Positions 44,095-55,586 of a stretch of 64,000 nucleotides of DNA are shown here, piece after piece. Where the stretch lies: assembly GCF_000499845.2 (NCBI RefSeq), contig NC_023749.2:19535138-19599137 (forward strand), in the 5' to 3' direction. How positions within the stretch are numbered: position 1 is the first letter of the stretch; the number at the start of each line of letters is the position of its first letter. Position numbers and translations under genes: made by a program. Origin of the DNA: Phaseolus vulgaris (taxonomy: Eukaryota; Streptophyta; Magnoliopsida; Fabales; Fabaceae). The notes under the pieces were generated by a model. The model was not told where the DNA came from and did no database searches. It worked only from the letters and a program-made list of their open reading frames with translations.

Positions 44095-44559
44095 AATATA
44101 AATTTAAATTTAAATAAACACTAAATAATATAAATTTTAAAAAAAAATTATAATACATAAAAAAATTCATAACATTAAAAAAAATCAAAAAATACAACCA
44201 ACCTTGTGTGTGAAGGCAACGTTCCCAAGGTGGCACGACGGCGGCAGTGGACGAGGCGGTGGACGCGAAAGCAGCGACGACGCACACAAGCAAGAAGAAA
44301 GGAACCTACGAAGACAATGAAACAGTATCAATGAAGGCAATGCAACAGTGTGAACAATATAACACTGTATGAACGAAAAATACATTGGTGAAGGCACGAA
44401 AGCTTTGAAAGAGAGCTCACAAACTTACCACGAAGGAATGAAAGCTTCAAGGACAGAGGAACGCGAAGCGCAAAGGAGAGCACAGTGAATGACGAAACGC
44501 TTCTGGAGAAAGAAAGTGTAGTGAATGGCGTGCTTCTAAAGTGAGTTAGGGTAAAAAAA
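44095..44559 (-). other. CACTA interior upstream of the transposase fragment
   Basis: Probably the 5' leader of the minus-strand transposase gene: a pyrimidine-rich stretch on the minus strand (44220-44540) precedes the coding remnant. Short open frames here look fortuitous. Confidence 0.4.
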
Positions 44560-44721
44560 GATTTACAAGGCCAACTGCACTTGATTTACGAGTGCGACTG
44601 TTACAAATAGCCATATTTGTAAATCAACTTAATTTTAAAAAGTCACCGCGTTTTTTACGAGTGCGTTTATTCATAAACCGCACTTAATATGCCGCCTTTG
44701 TTTTTCCTTTCTGCACTAGTG
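44560..44721. repeat. CACTA right terminus: subterminal repeats and TIR
   Basis: TTACGAGTGCGACTGTTAC, TTTACGAGTGCG and AACCGCACTTAATATG repeats lead to GCCGCCTTTG and the TIR ending CTGCACTAGTG at 44721. Confidence 0.85.
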
Positions 44722-45605
44722 GTAAAATAGTAGAAGATTTATTTTACTTGTTCTTCTTTTCTATGACACTTTTAATTATGATACTTTCTTACAAGAAATA
44801 TCATATGTCACCAACTTTAAGAACTTTGCAATTTTGGTTAAGTATGTATCTATTATCAATGAAGTTAAATAGAAAAAAAAAATGAGTTTGTAAATTATAG
44901 GACAAGTCAATTTGAGTGATGAATGTTATTATTATATTCATATTAGAAGGAGTACAATGAAATTAAACTTAAAAGAATGAGTTGATATTTTTATCAAGCA
45001 CTTTAGAAAAATTAAAATATAAGCATTTTTTCACAAGACGAAAATTTTCCAAAATATTTAGTTTGACCTGTTTGAAAATAGATAATGGAGTAAGGGGGAT
45101 TACATAGAAAGATTACCTCATAATCTCTTATGCCACAACATCTTTTATTTATTATTTTGAAAACTAAACCACTAAATTCCATGACAATGAGTAAAAATAT
45201 GTACTATTAAAAAAAAATGAGAGGAAATGTTCAATTTTATTATTAAAAAAATAAAGTGTTCATAGATTTCTGAATAATACTTTTGTGAAAATAGGTTATT
45301 GAATATTTTTTGTCATACATATATTAGTTATTCTATTAATGAAACTTTTAATAGAAATATGTATCCACAATTAAATGTCAAGGGAACATGTGACTTTTGT
45401 GTTATGAGAGAAATATAATGAGATTTAAATAGTGTGGTAGCGGAAATCAATGAAGTAACAAACAAAATTTTTAAAAAATACCTCAACTACATTGACATAA
45501 TTTCACTCATACAAAAATTATTATATTAGTAAAAATCAGACTTAATCAATAAATTAATAATACTTATCAAATGAAATCTAGATTCATAGAGTTTCTATTT
45601 ATAAA
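44722..45605. other. AT-rich spacer, nothing recognised
   Basis: No open frame or repeat structure beyond poly-A/T runs. Confidence 0.5.
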
Positions 45606-47811
45606 TGTAACACCCCAGAAAATACATCTAACTATTATAATACAAGTTCTATTGATTTATATTACAAGATTATGACTTATAGAAATACAAATATTAATAA
45701 TATAAGATTTAAAGCTACATCCCAAAGACCTCCAGACCCTCCGACACCTGTATGATAATCTGCTCGTGTACGTAGTACAGTTATCGCAATTTACAATACA
45801 ACAAGAAAAGTGTACCGCCCTGGTAGTCGGAAGTGATGACGTGACGTCAAGCTACAGTATAGGCGTGTTGACAAGGCGCCAAGTTGGTAGGAAGGAAGGA
45901 AGTCGGGGGGCTCGTGAAGTCGCCAGTTATTAAGTTGGCGTGTTCCGATCTCCAGCATACCAGAATCGGCGATCACCGGGTTAAAGATGAAGTCGCCAGA
46001 TGTAAACTCAGGCGACCTTGAGACTGGAGATCGCCAGAGAAAGCACATCGCCAGAAATGAAGGTGGTGCAGATTATGAAGGTGGCCGGCGAGACCACAGG
46101 GAAGGTGTACGAAGGCACCCTAACTCGCCAGTTCCAGTAGAGATCGCACTCCCAAGTTGGCTATGTACTGGGCAGTACCATGCATAGGTAACTTAGCAAA
46201 ACGAGAGTAGAAGCAGCGCCCAAGTCAAGGAGGCTCCAGATGATGGCACGTGTACAGTTGGATGCGAGCCACGTGTCCAAATCTGTAACTGCCAGGAGAG
46301 AGAAAGTAACCAGGTATATAAGAGTTCTCAACGAACTTTCTGAGGTACGCACGTTCAGATTATACTCTTTACGCTTGCGAGTCATAGAGCTTACTGTGAG
46401 AGAGGATTTGCACGGTTCTTGTTCTCTAAGTATTTGGTGATTCGGTCACTGACTTGGGCGTTGGAGTGCGATCGGCCGCAGCGGCGCCGCTCTGTTTCTT
46501 TTGCAGGTTCTTGAGGTGGATCTCGTAGAGGAACGGAGGTTTGAAGCGGTGCACACGTCGATCCTTTGACGAGGCAGTTTCCAGCGTTCTGGTCAACAGG
46601 CAGGATCAAAAAGTAAGGGTAAGCTAATGAAAAGAAATTCCATAACATATTTAATTTAGGAAAAAAGAACTTATCAAACTAATCATTTATAAACATTTCT
46701 TTAAATGTTGTTAGACAAAATTTCAATACAAATTCTATCATTCATATAGACCACACATGGATCTATTTTCAATCATAATTATTGGATTTCATTTCAATCC
46801 CATCATCTTCCGGAAGACTCATTAAGTGTGCCCCTACCAGAGACTAACACCTAATCCAAAGATTACCAGTGAATCCAATAGAAAGGGTTAGGGTAAGTTC
46901 AAACATCCAATATCGAGTGTCTACAGCGGGACCCGGTGTGTATGAACTCCCTCTCAGCTTCTCACCACCTGATATCTTAGTCTACATGACTTAGATCATC
47001 AGTGAAACCAGAGGATCTCCGTTAAACATAGGCTTTTCATACTTAATGTACCATCAAACAACAACTCCTACACTATCCCAAATGTATGACATCAATTTCA
47101 TACAATTTACATCATTCATATATAATACATATAATTCAATCACATAACATTTAAAAATTCATCATTCAAGAACGTTTCCAATATCAAAAACAATATTTAA
47201 CTCTCAAACTATCAAAATATAATATTTATAAAGTTTAAATAATATATAAACAAACACACAATATATAAACAAATAACATCCCTGCAAGATAAATTGAATA
47301 TTGGGACCACATCCCCTCCATATGCAGATCTTCTAGCCTAGGGTACTATTGAGAATTAAAGTTAGCTTCTTTTACCTTAATTGCTTGCTTTCCAAGCAAC
47401 TTTTAGAATTTTATTCCCCACAGTCTGGATAAGCTTCAAGATTTACGGGCCAAATGCAAGCTATCCAAACAGAACAAAAGTTCAGTATGAGCTTAATGAA
47501 ATTGAGAGAAACACTTTTCTCAACTGGCCCCACTAAGATTGATGACTAAATCATAGAGAAAAACAGAGAATAAGGAAACTTTAGAGTAAAAATGAACTTA
47601 CTCTGTTTGAAAATCTGATCGAGTAGAAATGTAGCCTGACTCCTAATCTACAATATGGCGTGATCAAATTTTGGAATAGATGAGGTATGAGAGAAAAAAT
47701 GAAGATAGAAGGGGGAGGAGAGAAGTTGATAGAGAGAGAAAGCATGAAAAAAGGAAAATAGGAAAATGATAGGGCAGGGGGGCTGCTGGTTTTTATTTCT
47801 GGGGGGTTACA
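45606..47811 (-). repeat. 3' LTR of Ty3/gypsy element G, interrupted by a Tat-A solo LTR
   Basis: In plus coordinates it runs from TGTAACACCCCAG to CTGGGGGGTTACA, near-perfect inverted ends. Without the insertion 45811-46613 the LTR is about 1.4 kb. Internal sequence with pol remnants lies to the right, so the element is on the minus strand. Confidence 0.82.
45811..46608 (+). repeat. Tat-A solo LTR 1 (798 bp)
   Basis: TGTACCGCCC...GGCAGGATCA, flanked by AAAAG on both sides (45806-45810, 46609-46613). TATATAA is at 46315-46321 and the two CACGTGT boxes lie upstream. Confidence 0.96.
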
Positions 47812-50800
47812 ATTATCCCCATCAACAAAAAATTTCGTCCTCGAAAATTAACTTACCAAGTAAAATTAGGATATGATTATCTTATCTTCTTTTTTATTCT
47901 TCAAGTGGAATCACAACATGTGAAAGTTCATAAAACTTTGACTATGCCGATGTTTCTACCATGAAGTTACCTTACTTGAGAATCCAAAATTTTAATTGAC
48001 TCCACTTTAAAAGATAGATCTTTTATTTAACTAAATCAGACAGTAGAAGATGATTATGGCCAATTATATATATTTCCTTAGTTACGATACACGAAATACA
48101 TAATGAATGTTGGTTAACGAAAGAGACAAAACAAGTTTATAAGCAGTAGAACCTATTTTCTTGAGAATCTAGTAAGGACCTATGAACTTTGGAGTCATTC
48201 TTGGATATGATTGCTCTCCTTACATCAAGGAATGATGTAACTAAACAAAACATGATTATCCATAGAGAAACTTAAAGGTCTTTTTCATTTTTCTGTATCA
48301 AATGTTTGCCTGATAGAAGATGTCTTCAGTTATCATAGTTCTCAAAATTTGGCTCACAATTGTTGATAACTGAGGTGATGAAAAAATACGTTGAGTTTTT
48401 TTTTTATACTTGATTAACTTCCTCCTGGTGTATATCAATGAATGCTTCAATGTCTTTTTCCTCCATCTTAAATAGACGATCTAGGTCAACCCCCTGACCT
48501 TTGAGTGTTTTGCAATATTTCTGTTAAAAGGTTCTTGTCAAATTGCCTAAGAGATTTTCATGTGACCTAACTCAATGATCCATGACTTCGTTGTATTCTA
48601 ACATGAATAGAGACACCTCACACCAATCTCTCTGCAAGCAAAGCTCCAATAAAACTCATGTTATCGAATCCAAGCTTATACTAATATAGGCAACACCAAA
48701 TTCCAAAGAAATGGAATCCATAGAACCTTGAGATAGGTATAACTAAATCAACATGGATTCTTCCCATATTTATTAGGAGAACCTCTTTTACTTTCATATG
48801 TGGGTGTCAACATCACTAGCTCATTTTGTTCTTCAATTTCGAGCGATAATATTCTCATATTCAGAAGGACGTGCAACATCAATCACGAGAGACCTCTGCT
48901 TAGAACTAAGAGTAAGATCTACCACCATCTCACTCCATCCAATACCATGTGCTAAAAGATTCATTCCCAACCTTATGAAAATTGATCCTGCCTGCTGACC
49001 AGAACGCGAGAGCCTTGCCTCGTCAAACCTGGATCGACTTCTGCGCCGTGTTAGCCTCCGTCCTTCACCGCGATCCACCTCAAGAACCTGCAAAAGACAG
49101 AACGGCGCCGCTGCGGCCGATCACGCTCCGACGCCCAAGTCAGCGACTGAACCACCAAATACTAAGAGAAAACTCAAGAACTCTAAGGAACCGTGCACAA
49201 ATTCTCTCTCAGCGTACTCAAGACTCGCAAGCGTAAAGAAACAATCTGAACGTGCGTACCTCAGAAGTTCGTTAGAAACTCTTATATACCTGGGCACTTT
49301 CTCTCTCCTGGCAGTTATACATCTGGACACGTGGCTCGCATCCAGCTGTACACGTGCCATCATCTGGAGCATCCTTAACTTGGGCGCTACTTCTTACTCT
49401 TCAGGTTTTTTGGCTAAGTTACTTATGCATGATACAACTCAGTGCATAGCTGCCTTGGAGCGTGATCTCTTCTCGGGTGGCGAGTTCGGGTGCCTTCGTA
49501 CACACCTTCCCTGTGGTCTCGCCGGCCGCCTTCATGATCTGCCCTACCGGCTTCACCGTGTATGTTCAAGTAAGCTGTCTCCCGACCTCATCCTCTGGCC
49601 AGCTGGGAAATGACTATCTGCCTTCATCTTCGGCGATGTCCTTGTTTCGGCGATCTCTAATCACTTGGTCGCCTGGGTTTTCATCTGGCGACTTCATCTT
49701 CAACCCGGTGACTGCCGGTTTAGGTATGCTGGAGATCGGAGCACGCCAGCTTAATAACTGGCGACTACACGAACCCCCCGACTTCCTTCCCTTCTGCCAG
49801 CCAAATGTCCCATCCAACACGCCTATATAATAGCTCGATGCCACGTCATCACTTCCGACTACCAGGGCGGTACAAAAATATAAGAATAACCCAGCCAAAA
49901 CAAACTTCCTTAACATTAATTCTAGTACCCAATGTCACCTCTTCACCACTTTTGTTAAACTGAGACCTCTTAGCTCACCCAATTATTTGCATAACTTCAA
50001 GCATATAATTCCCTTCCATAGGTAGAATGTGCGTAGTCTTCATTAATCCATTCCATATTACTCATACTTAGTCATTTTTCTTCACTGTATGTGACAAGTA
50101 GGTGATCAAACCCATGGAAATATTATTTCACTCTCATCCCGTGAATGTCAAAACTATGTTAACATACTTCCTAGTCATTATTTGTTCGGTCCTTGATTTT
50201 TGACAAAATAAACAAGTAGCTACATACTTGACTATATCTTCCTTGATACCATGTCACCAAATAAACTTCCTTAAATCTCAATACCATTGGGTCATTCTTA
50301 GATGTAAAATGAGTTTGCTTTCATGACTCTTAGATAACCTATCTGATTTAATTTATCATCCTATGACACACATATTTTGTTTTTAAATCTTAATATACCA
50401 TTTGTTTCCCACCGAGAACTCTTTAGTTTCATCAGTATATAATAATCTTAGAATAATTTTCAAATTCAATTTCACCAATTTCCTTAGTCTCACTTTTTCT
50501 AGAAACTCGTTAGTTATAACAAATGTACTATAACTTCCAAATTTAAATTGTTGAAACTTCCACTCAACTCCAACCATATAATCTTAAGTGTTGATACTCA
50601 TGTCTCCTTGCGACTTTAACCATCTGCAACAACATTTTCTTTCCTAGGATAGTACTTCCATTAAAATTAATAATCTTTCAAAACTTCGTCCATCTTCTCC
50701 AAAAGAAATTATGCATCGTTCATTACTCGGTCTACCACAATCCAGATTCCATTATGTACTCTTATTGTTCGTGGAAAAGGAACCACACGTATAACAAAAA

Positions 50801-51026
50801 CAACTTTATTTATACTTAGTCACTTCCAATATTTGTAATATTTTCCCAAGTCTTTGATACTCCACTTCAATCTTTTATAGGTATGACAAACAAGGACCTA
50901 TGGAGCCACTTCCTCTTTATGTTGAACCATTAAGAAAACTTCAAATATTATCTTAACACTCCATTAATTTGATTCTTTAACCATTACATCTGACACTTGA
51001 AATATCTCCTTGCTCATGATGGTTTT
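47812..51026 (-). pseudogene. Element G pol remnant (Ty3/gypsy, probably chromovirus)
   Basis: Next to the LTR the minus strand has TTTCGAGGACGAAATTTTTT, the junction typical of chromovirus pol ends. At about 48100-48230 it encodes YPRMTPKFIGPY and ILKKIGSTAYKLVL, a GPY/F integrase end. Near 50680-50770 a phrase like VVDRVMNDA..FLLEKMDEV resembles the integrase core. Everything is riddled with stops, so boundaries are approximate. Tat-A solo LTR 2 lies inside and C3 interrupts it at 51027. Confidence 0.6.
48983..49874 (-). repeat. Tat-A solo LTR 2 (892 bp)
   Basis: In plus coordinates TGATCCTGCCTG...GGGCGGTACA, flanked by AAAAT on both sides (48978-48982, 49875-49879). It resembles solo LTR 3 more than the roughly 800-bp LTRs. 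Confidence 0.96.
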
Positions 51027-52147
51027 TGTTAGAATTGATGGCTTAAACAAGAGGGGGTGAATTGTTTCTAAAAGATTTTCGCAATTACTTTACTTTAGAA
51101 TAAATCTTTAACAATCAACTCAGATGAGCATTTCAGAAAGTCAATCAAACAGTCTAACAGACACTGATATCAGAATTTCAATCCGTTAAAACACGATTTA
51201 ATTGGTAGTTTATGGCATCGAAAATATCAAACAGTTAGAGAGTTGAGAGAGAGAGAGATATACACACAAGGTTTATACTAGTTCACTCAATCCCTGTGCT
51301 ACATCCAGTCCTCAGTCAAACCACTGAGTATTCCACTATGTAACCAAACACAGATTACAAACACCGACAAAGTGGTGATCCTTAAACCACAAGACCTACT
51401 CACCCTTTTTGCACACAACACACACCTCAAGCCAAAATCAAATTGATTTTACAGGATTTTACAAACACGTTTACAGAATGTAATATGAACAATTACAAGA
51501 AACTAATAAAGGGTATAAAACACCTGGAATAACAGTAAACCAGAAGCCCTATGATCAGTTCTTGAATCACAACAAAGCTCAAAAGCAATCTTGCTAAGCT
51601 TGAAAAACTCCTTTTCACAAACAGATTGTAATCTCTTTTTTTTAATCTCAAATCAGAGTGTAAAACTTCTATATGTATATTTATAACCTTTGAAATATAT
51701 TTATAACCTTTTCACGTATGAAACATTTGAAAGAAGGCTATATTTATAACCTTTGAAAAGCTACTGTTTAAGGCAGATTTGAACAACTGAATCAGTTAAA
51801 ACAGGTTTTCAAAATACTGTTATGAAAACTCACTTTTAATCGGTTAAAACCACGATATAACTGGTTGAATAGTTTCAGCAGTTACACAACTGATTTAAAA
51901 AACAGTTTCGAAACCCCTTTGCCAGCTAAGTGACAAACAATCGATTGTCTCGAAACTTTAATCGGTTGTTTTTCCTTTTGCATGGAAAAACACTTAGTTC
52001 TTTAAAATAGATTGAAACAAGCTTTCTGTAGGAATCAAGACTGATCTTACAAAGATTCTAAACCCCATAACTAAACCCAAACCTAAAACACAACATAACT
52101 TTAGGTTCCATGAGGATTTGATACATCAAAGCTTCCCATCTTCAACA
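51027..52147 (-). repeat. 3' LTR of C3 (1121 bp)
   Basis: In plus coordinates TGTTAGAATTGATGGC to CATCTTCAACA, left flank GTTTT. Palindrome pairs 51841.5/51862.5 and 51942.5/51963.5 are each 21 bp apart. Confidence 0.9.
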
Positions 52148-52566
52148 ATCTCCCCCTATTTGATGGAGACAAATCCTTGGGATGCTTTTAGGAATGTTCT
52201 TTGTTTAGAATCTGTTGAATCCTGCATTCATTGAACAAACACAGGGTAATCCAATCCAAAATAGATGTACACCATACACTAGTTCTCAATAGGTGATTTC
52301 CATAAGAAACATCAACCATAATCAGATGAGAAACCAACAATTATACAAGAATGCATAAGAATAGCTAGTTATTTCGCAGAGATAACCAATTAAAATTCTG
52401 TAAACCAGAAATAACAGCAGTTTTAAAACTCCAAATTTAAAGCAGTTAAAACAATTTATAATAGCAATGTTTAAAAGCAGTAAAAACCACAATTAAGAAA
52501 ATTACAAAACCCAACAATACTTTTACCCCTATTTGTCTCAAATAGACAAATTAAAAGAAGACAAGC
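52148..52566 (-). other. 3' untranslated region of C3 with two polypurine tracts
   Basis: The minus strand has AAATAGGGGGAGATTG against the LTR (52146-52161) and AAATAGGGGTAAAAG at about 52520-52534, close to the pol stop. The terminal tract abuts the LTR. Confidence 0.75.
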
Positions 52567-54400
52567 TCAAGATAAAGCATGCATATCAATTATTCCTAAT
52601 TCATTTCTTAGAGAATAGAACATGTCCTTTGATAAAGGTTTGGTGAAGATGTCAACAAACTGACTTTCTGTTGAAACAAACTTGATCTCACAATCTCCAT
52701 TGTTGATATGATCACGGATGAAGTGATGCCTTATTTCAATGTGCTTTGTCCTTGAGTGTTATAGCACTTGTGTTGTCACATAGTAGAGAAACTTTGTTAA
52801 TCTTTAATCCAAAGTCTTCAAGTTGTTGTTTGATCCACAAGATCCGTGCACAACAACTATATATTCAGCTTCAGCAGTTGATAGAGCTACACATGCTTGT
52901 TTTTCACTATGCTATGAAATGAGGCTTGATCCAAGTAGATGGCATGTTCCACTTGTGCTTTTTCTGTCTAATTTGCAACCTACAAAATCAGAGTCAGAAT
53001 ATCCTACTAAATGAATAGGAGAGTGTGAGGGATACCATAAACCCATGGATATTGTGCCTTTCAGATATTTCAGGATCCTCTTTGCAGCTTTGAGAAGTGA
53101 TTCCTTAGAACATTGACTGGAATCTTGCACAAAGGCAAACAAGAAACATAATGTATGGTCTGTGATCCTGCCTGTTGACCAAAACGCTGGAGCTTTGCCT
53201 CGTCAAACTTGGATCGACGTATGCGCCGTGTTTGCCTCCGTCCTTCACCGCGATCCACCTCAAGAACCTGCAAAAGACGAAACGGCGCCGCTGCGGCCGA
53301 TCACGCTCCGACGCCCAAGTCAGCGACTGAACCACCAATTACTTAAGAGTAAAACTCAAGAACTCTAAGGAACCGTGACCAGTTCTCTCTCAGTGTACTC
53401 AAGACTCGCAAGCGTAAAGAAACAATCTGAACGTGCGTACCTCAGAAGTTCGTTGGAAACTCTTATATACTTGGGCACTTTCTCTCTCCTGGCAGTTACA
53501 CATCTGAACACGTGGCTCGCATCCGGCTGTACACGTGCCTTCATCTGGAGCATCCTTGACTTGGGCGCTACTTCTGACTCTTCTTTGGCTAAGTTACTTA
53601 TGCATGATATACTCAGTGCATAGATGCCTTGGAGCGTGATCTCTTCTGGATGGCGAGTTCGGGTGCCTTCGTACACACCTTCCCTGTGGTCTCGCCGGCC
53701 GCCTTCATGATCTGCACTACCTGTTTCACCGTATATGTTCAAGTAAGCTGTCCCCCGACCTCATCCTCTGGCCAGCTGGGTAGTGTCTATCTGCCTTCAT
53801 CTTCGGCGATGTCCTTGTTTCGGCGATCTCTGATCACTTGGTCGCTTGGGTTCACATCTGGCGACTTCATCTTCAACTTGGTGACCGCCGGTTTAGGTAT
53901 GATGGAGATCGGAGCACGCCAACTTAATAACTGGCGACTACGCGAACCCCCCGACTTCCTCCCCTTCTGCCAGCCAGGTGTCCCATCCAACACGCCTATA
54001 TAATAGCTTGATGCCACGTCACCACTTCCGACTACCAGGGCGGTACAGTCTGCTTGCAGTTAGATAAAGAATAGAACCTATTAAACCCCTGTACATGGTT
54101 TGATTTAGTTCTGGTCCAGCTTCATTAGCACCTAAATAACAGTTTGTTGACATAGGTGTTGTTGCAGCTTTGCATGCTTCCATCTCAAACTTCTTAAGAA
54201 TGTCTTTGCAGTACTTAGATTAACATACAAAGATTCCTTCTCTGGATTGTTTAACTTGTAGACCGAGGAAGAATGAAAGTTCTCCCATCATTGACATTTT
54301 GAACTTCCCCTGCATAGCTTTGATAAAATCTTCACAAAGTTTTGCATTAGAAGAGCCAAAAACAATGTCATCTACATATATTTGCACTAAGATAATATCA
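52567..54400 (-). pseudogene. C3 copia RT and RNase H
   Basis: Read from 54400 leftwards. RT with IILVQIYVDDIVFGSSN (catalytic YVDD) and GELSFFLGLQVKQSREGIFV is followed by the solo-LTR interruption at 53163-54047. It then continues with CSKESLLKAAKRILKYLKGT, VGYSDSDFVGCKLDRKSTSG (RNase H) and a C-terminus including VSTESQLVDIFTKPLS, with stop TGA at 52567-52569. Frameshifts and stops occur. The RT N-terminus and upstream pol are cut off by Tat-A2. Confidence 0.88.
53163..54047 (-). repeat. Tat-A solo LTR 3 (885 bp)
   Basis: In plus coordinates TGATCCTGCCTG...GGGCGGTACA, flanked by GTCTG on both sides (53158-53162, 54048-54052). It is inserted in C3 pol. Confidence 0.96.
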
Positions 54401-55195
54401 TGTACCGCCCTGGTAGTCGGAAGTGATGACGTGGCATCCAACTACAGTATAGGCGTGTTGACAAGGCGCCAGGTTGGCAGAAGGGAAGGAAGTCGGGGGG
54501 CTCGTGAAGTCGCCAGTTATTAAGTTGGCGTGTTCCGATCTCCAGCATACCAGAACCGGCGATCACCCGGTTAAAGATGAAGTCGCCAGATGTAAGCTCA
54601 GGCGACCTAGTGATTGGAGATCGCCAGAGCAAGCACATCGCCAGAGATGAAGGTGGTGCAGATTATGAAGGCGGCCGGCGAGACCACAGGGAGGTGTACG
54701 AAGGCACCCTAACTCGCCAATTCCAGTAGAGATCGCACTCCCAAGTTAGCTATGCACTGGGCAGTACCATGCATAAGTAACTTAGCAAAATGAGAGTAGA
54801 AGCAGCGCCCAAGTCAAGGAGGCTCCAGATGAAGGCACGTGTACGACCAGATGCGGGCCACGTGTCCAAGTCTGTAACTGCCAGGAGAGAGAAAGTAACC
54901 AGGTATATAAGAGTTCTCAACAAACTTTCTGAGGTACGCACGTTCAGATATACTCTTTACGCTTGCGAGTTCTAGAGCACACTGTGAGAGAGAATTTGCA
55001 CGGTTCCTGTTCTCTTAGTATTTGGTGATTCGGTCACTGACTTGGGCGTTGGAGTGCGATCGGCCGCAGCGGCGCCGTTCTGTTCCTTTGCAGGTTCTTG
55101 AGGTGGATCTCGAAGAGGAACGGAGGTTTGAAGCGGTGCGCACGTCGATCCCTTGACGAGGCAGTTTCCAGCGTTCCGGTCAACAGGCAGGATCA
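54401..55195 (+). repeat. 5' LTR of Tat-A2 (795 bp)
   Basis: TGTACCGCCC...GGCAGGATCA, nearly the same as solo LTR 1. Confidence 0.96.
54836..54910 (+). promoter_or_regulatory. LTR promoter of Tat-A2: two CACGTGT boxes and TATA
   Basis: CACGTGT at 54836-54842 and 54859-54865 (23 bp apart), TATATAA at 54904-54910. The same layout is found in every Tat-A LTR in the window. Confidence 0.7.
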
Positions 55196-55197
55196 TC

Positions 55198-55215
55198 AGG
55201 CGCCCACCGTGGGGC
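55198..55215 (+). other. Primer binding site of Tat-A2 (tRNA-Lys)
   Basis: AGGCGCCCACCGTGGGGC starts two bases after the LTR, identical to Tat-A1. Confidence 0.78.
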
Positions 55216-55586
55216 CGTGTAAAACTTGCTCCCATCCACAGCGTGAGTTCTTGAAGGTTTTCGAAGTTTTCTGCGTTGTTGTGTGCTGGTGCAACCATCG
55301 TTCGCTGTTTGCTTGAAGTTTGTTCGGTGAATTCGCGTTTTGTACCGTTCGTTTGGGTTTTCGATCGGAGAAGGGAGGTTTTCCTGCTGTTTACGCGTAA
55401 TTTGTTCGGTGGAGTTGAGTTCTTTCGCTCGATTAGTTATCCGTGGGAAGAGCAGTGGTTTCTTTGGAGGTTGCGGTGTTCTTGAATTTTCTTGCGGAGT
55501 TTCGCACAGTTTTTTTCGATTGATCGCTGAGTCGATCGTAGCTGAAGTAAGTGTTGCTCGCTGCATTCTGTGATTCGCTGAAGTTC

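Larger units (their letters stand above)
40833..44721 (-). mobile_element. CACTA (En/Spm-type) transposon remnant
   Basis: The left end CACTAGTGCGAAAAGGC and the complement of the right end CACTAGTGCAGAAAGG are inverted repeats starting CACTA. Both ends hold subterminal repeats of the type ACAAGGGCGACTAT / ACGAGTGCGACTG / AAGTGCGGTTAT. Flanking trinucleotides are ATA and GTA, one mismatch from a 3-bp duplication. A TNP2-like transposase remnant (43376-44094) is on the minus strand. Two LTR pieces (41467-42558, 42559-43375) lie inside and most of the transposase is lost. Confidence 0.87.
51027..54400 (-). mobile_element. C3: Sirevirus-like copia element with pol (minus strand)
   Basis: 3' LTR at 51027-52147, 3' untranslated region, then RNase H and RT reading right to left. 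Tat-A solo LTR 3 is nested in it. The Tat-A2 insertion at 54401 separates it from its remaining 5' part, expected beyond the window. Unlike C0 and C1 it has a normal pol end and no plant-transposon-protein ORF before the LTR. Confidence 0.85.

Noticed and set aside
55180..55566. 128-codon minus-strand frame in the Tat-A2 leader (also 8363-8749 in Tat-A1)
   Set aside because: Covers primer site and leader. The two copies differ in reading and have no recognisable domain.
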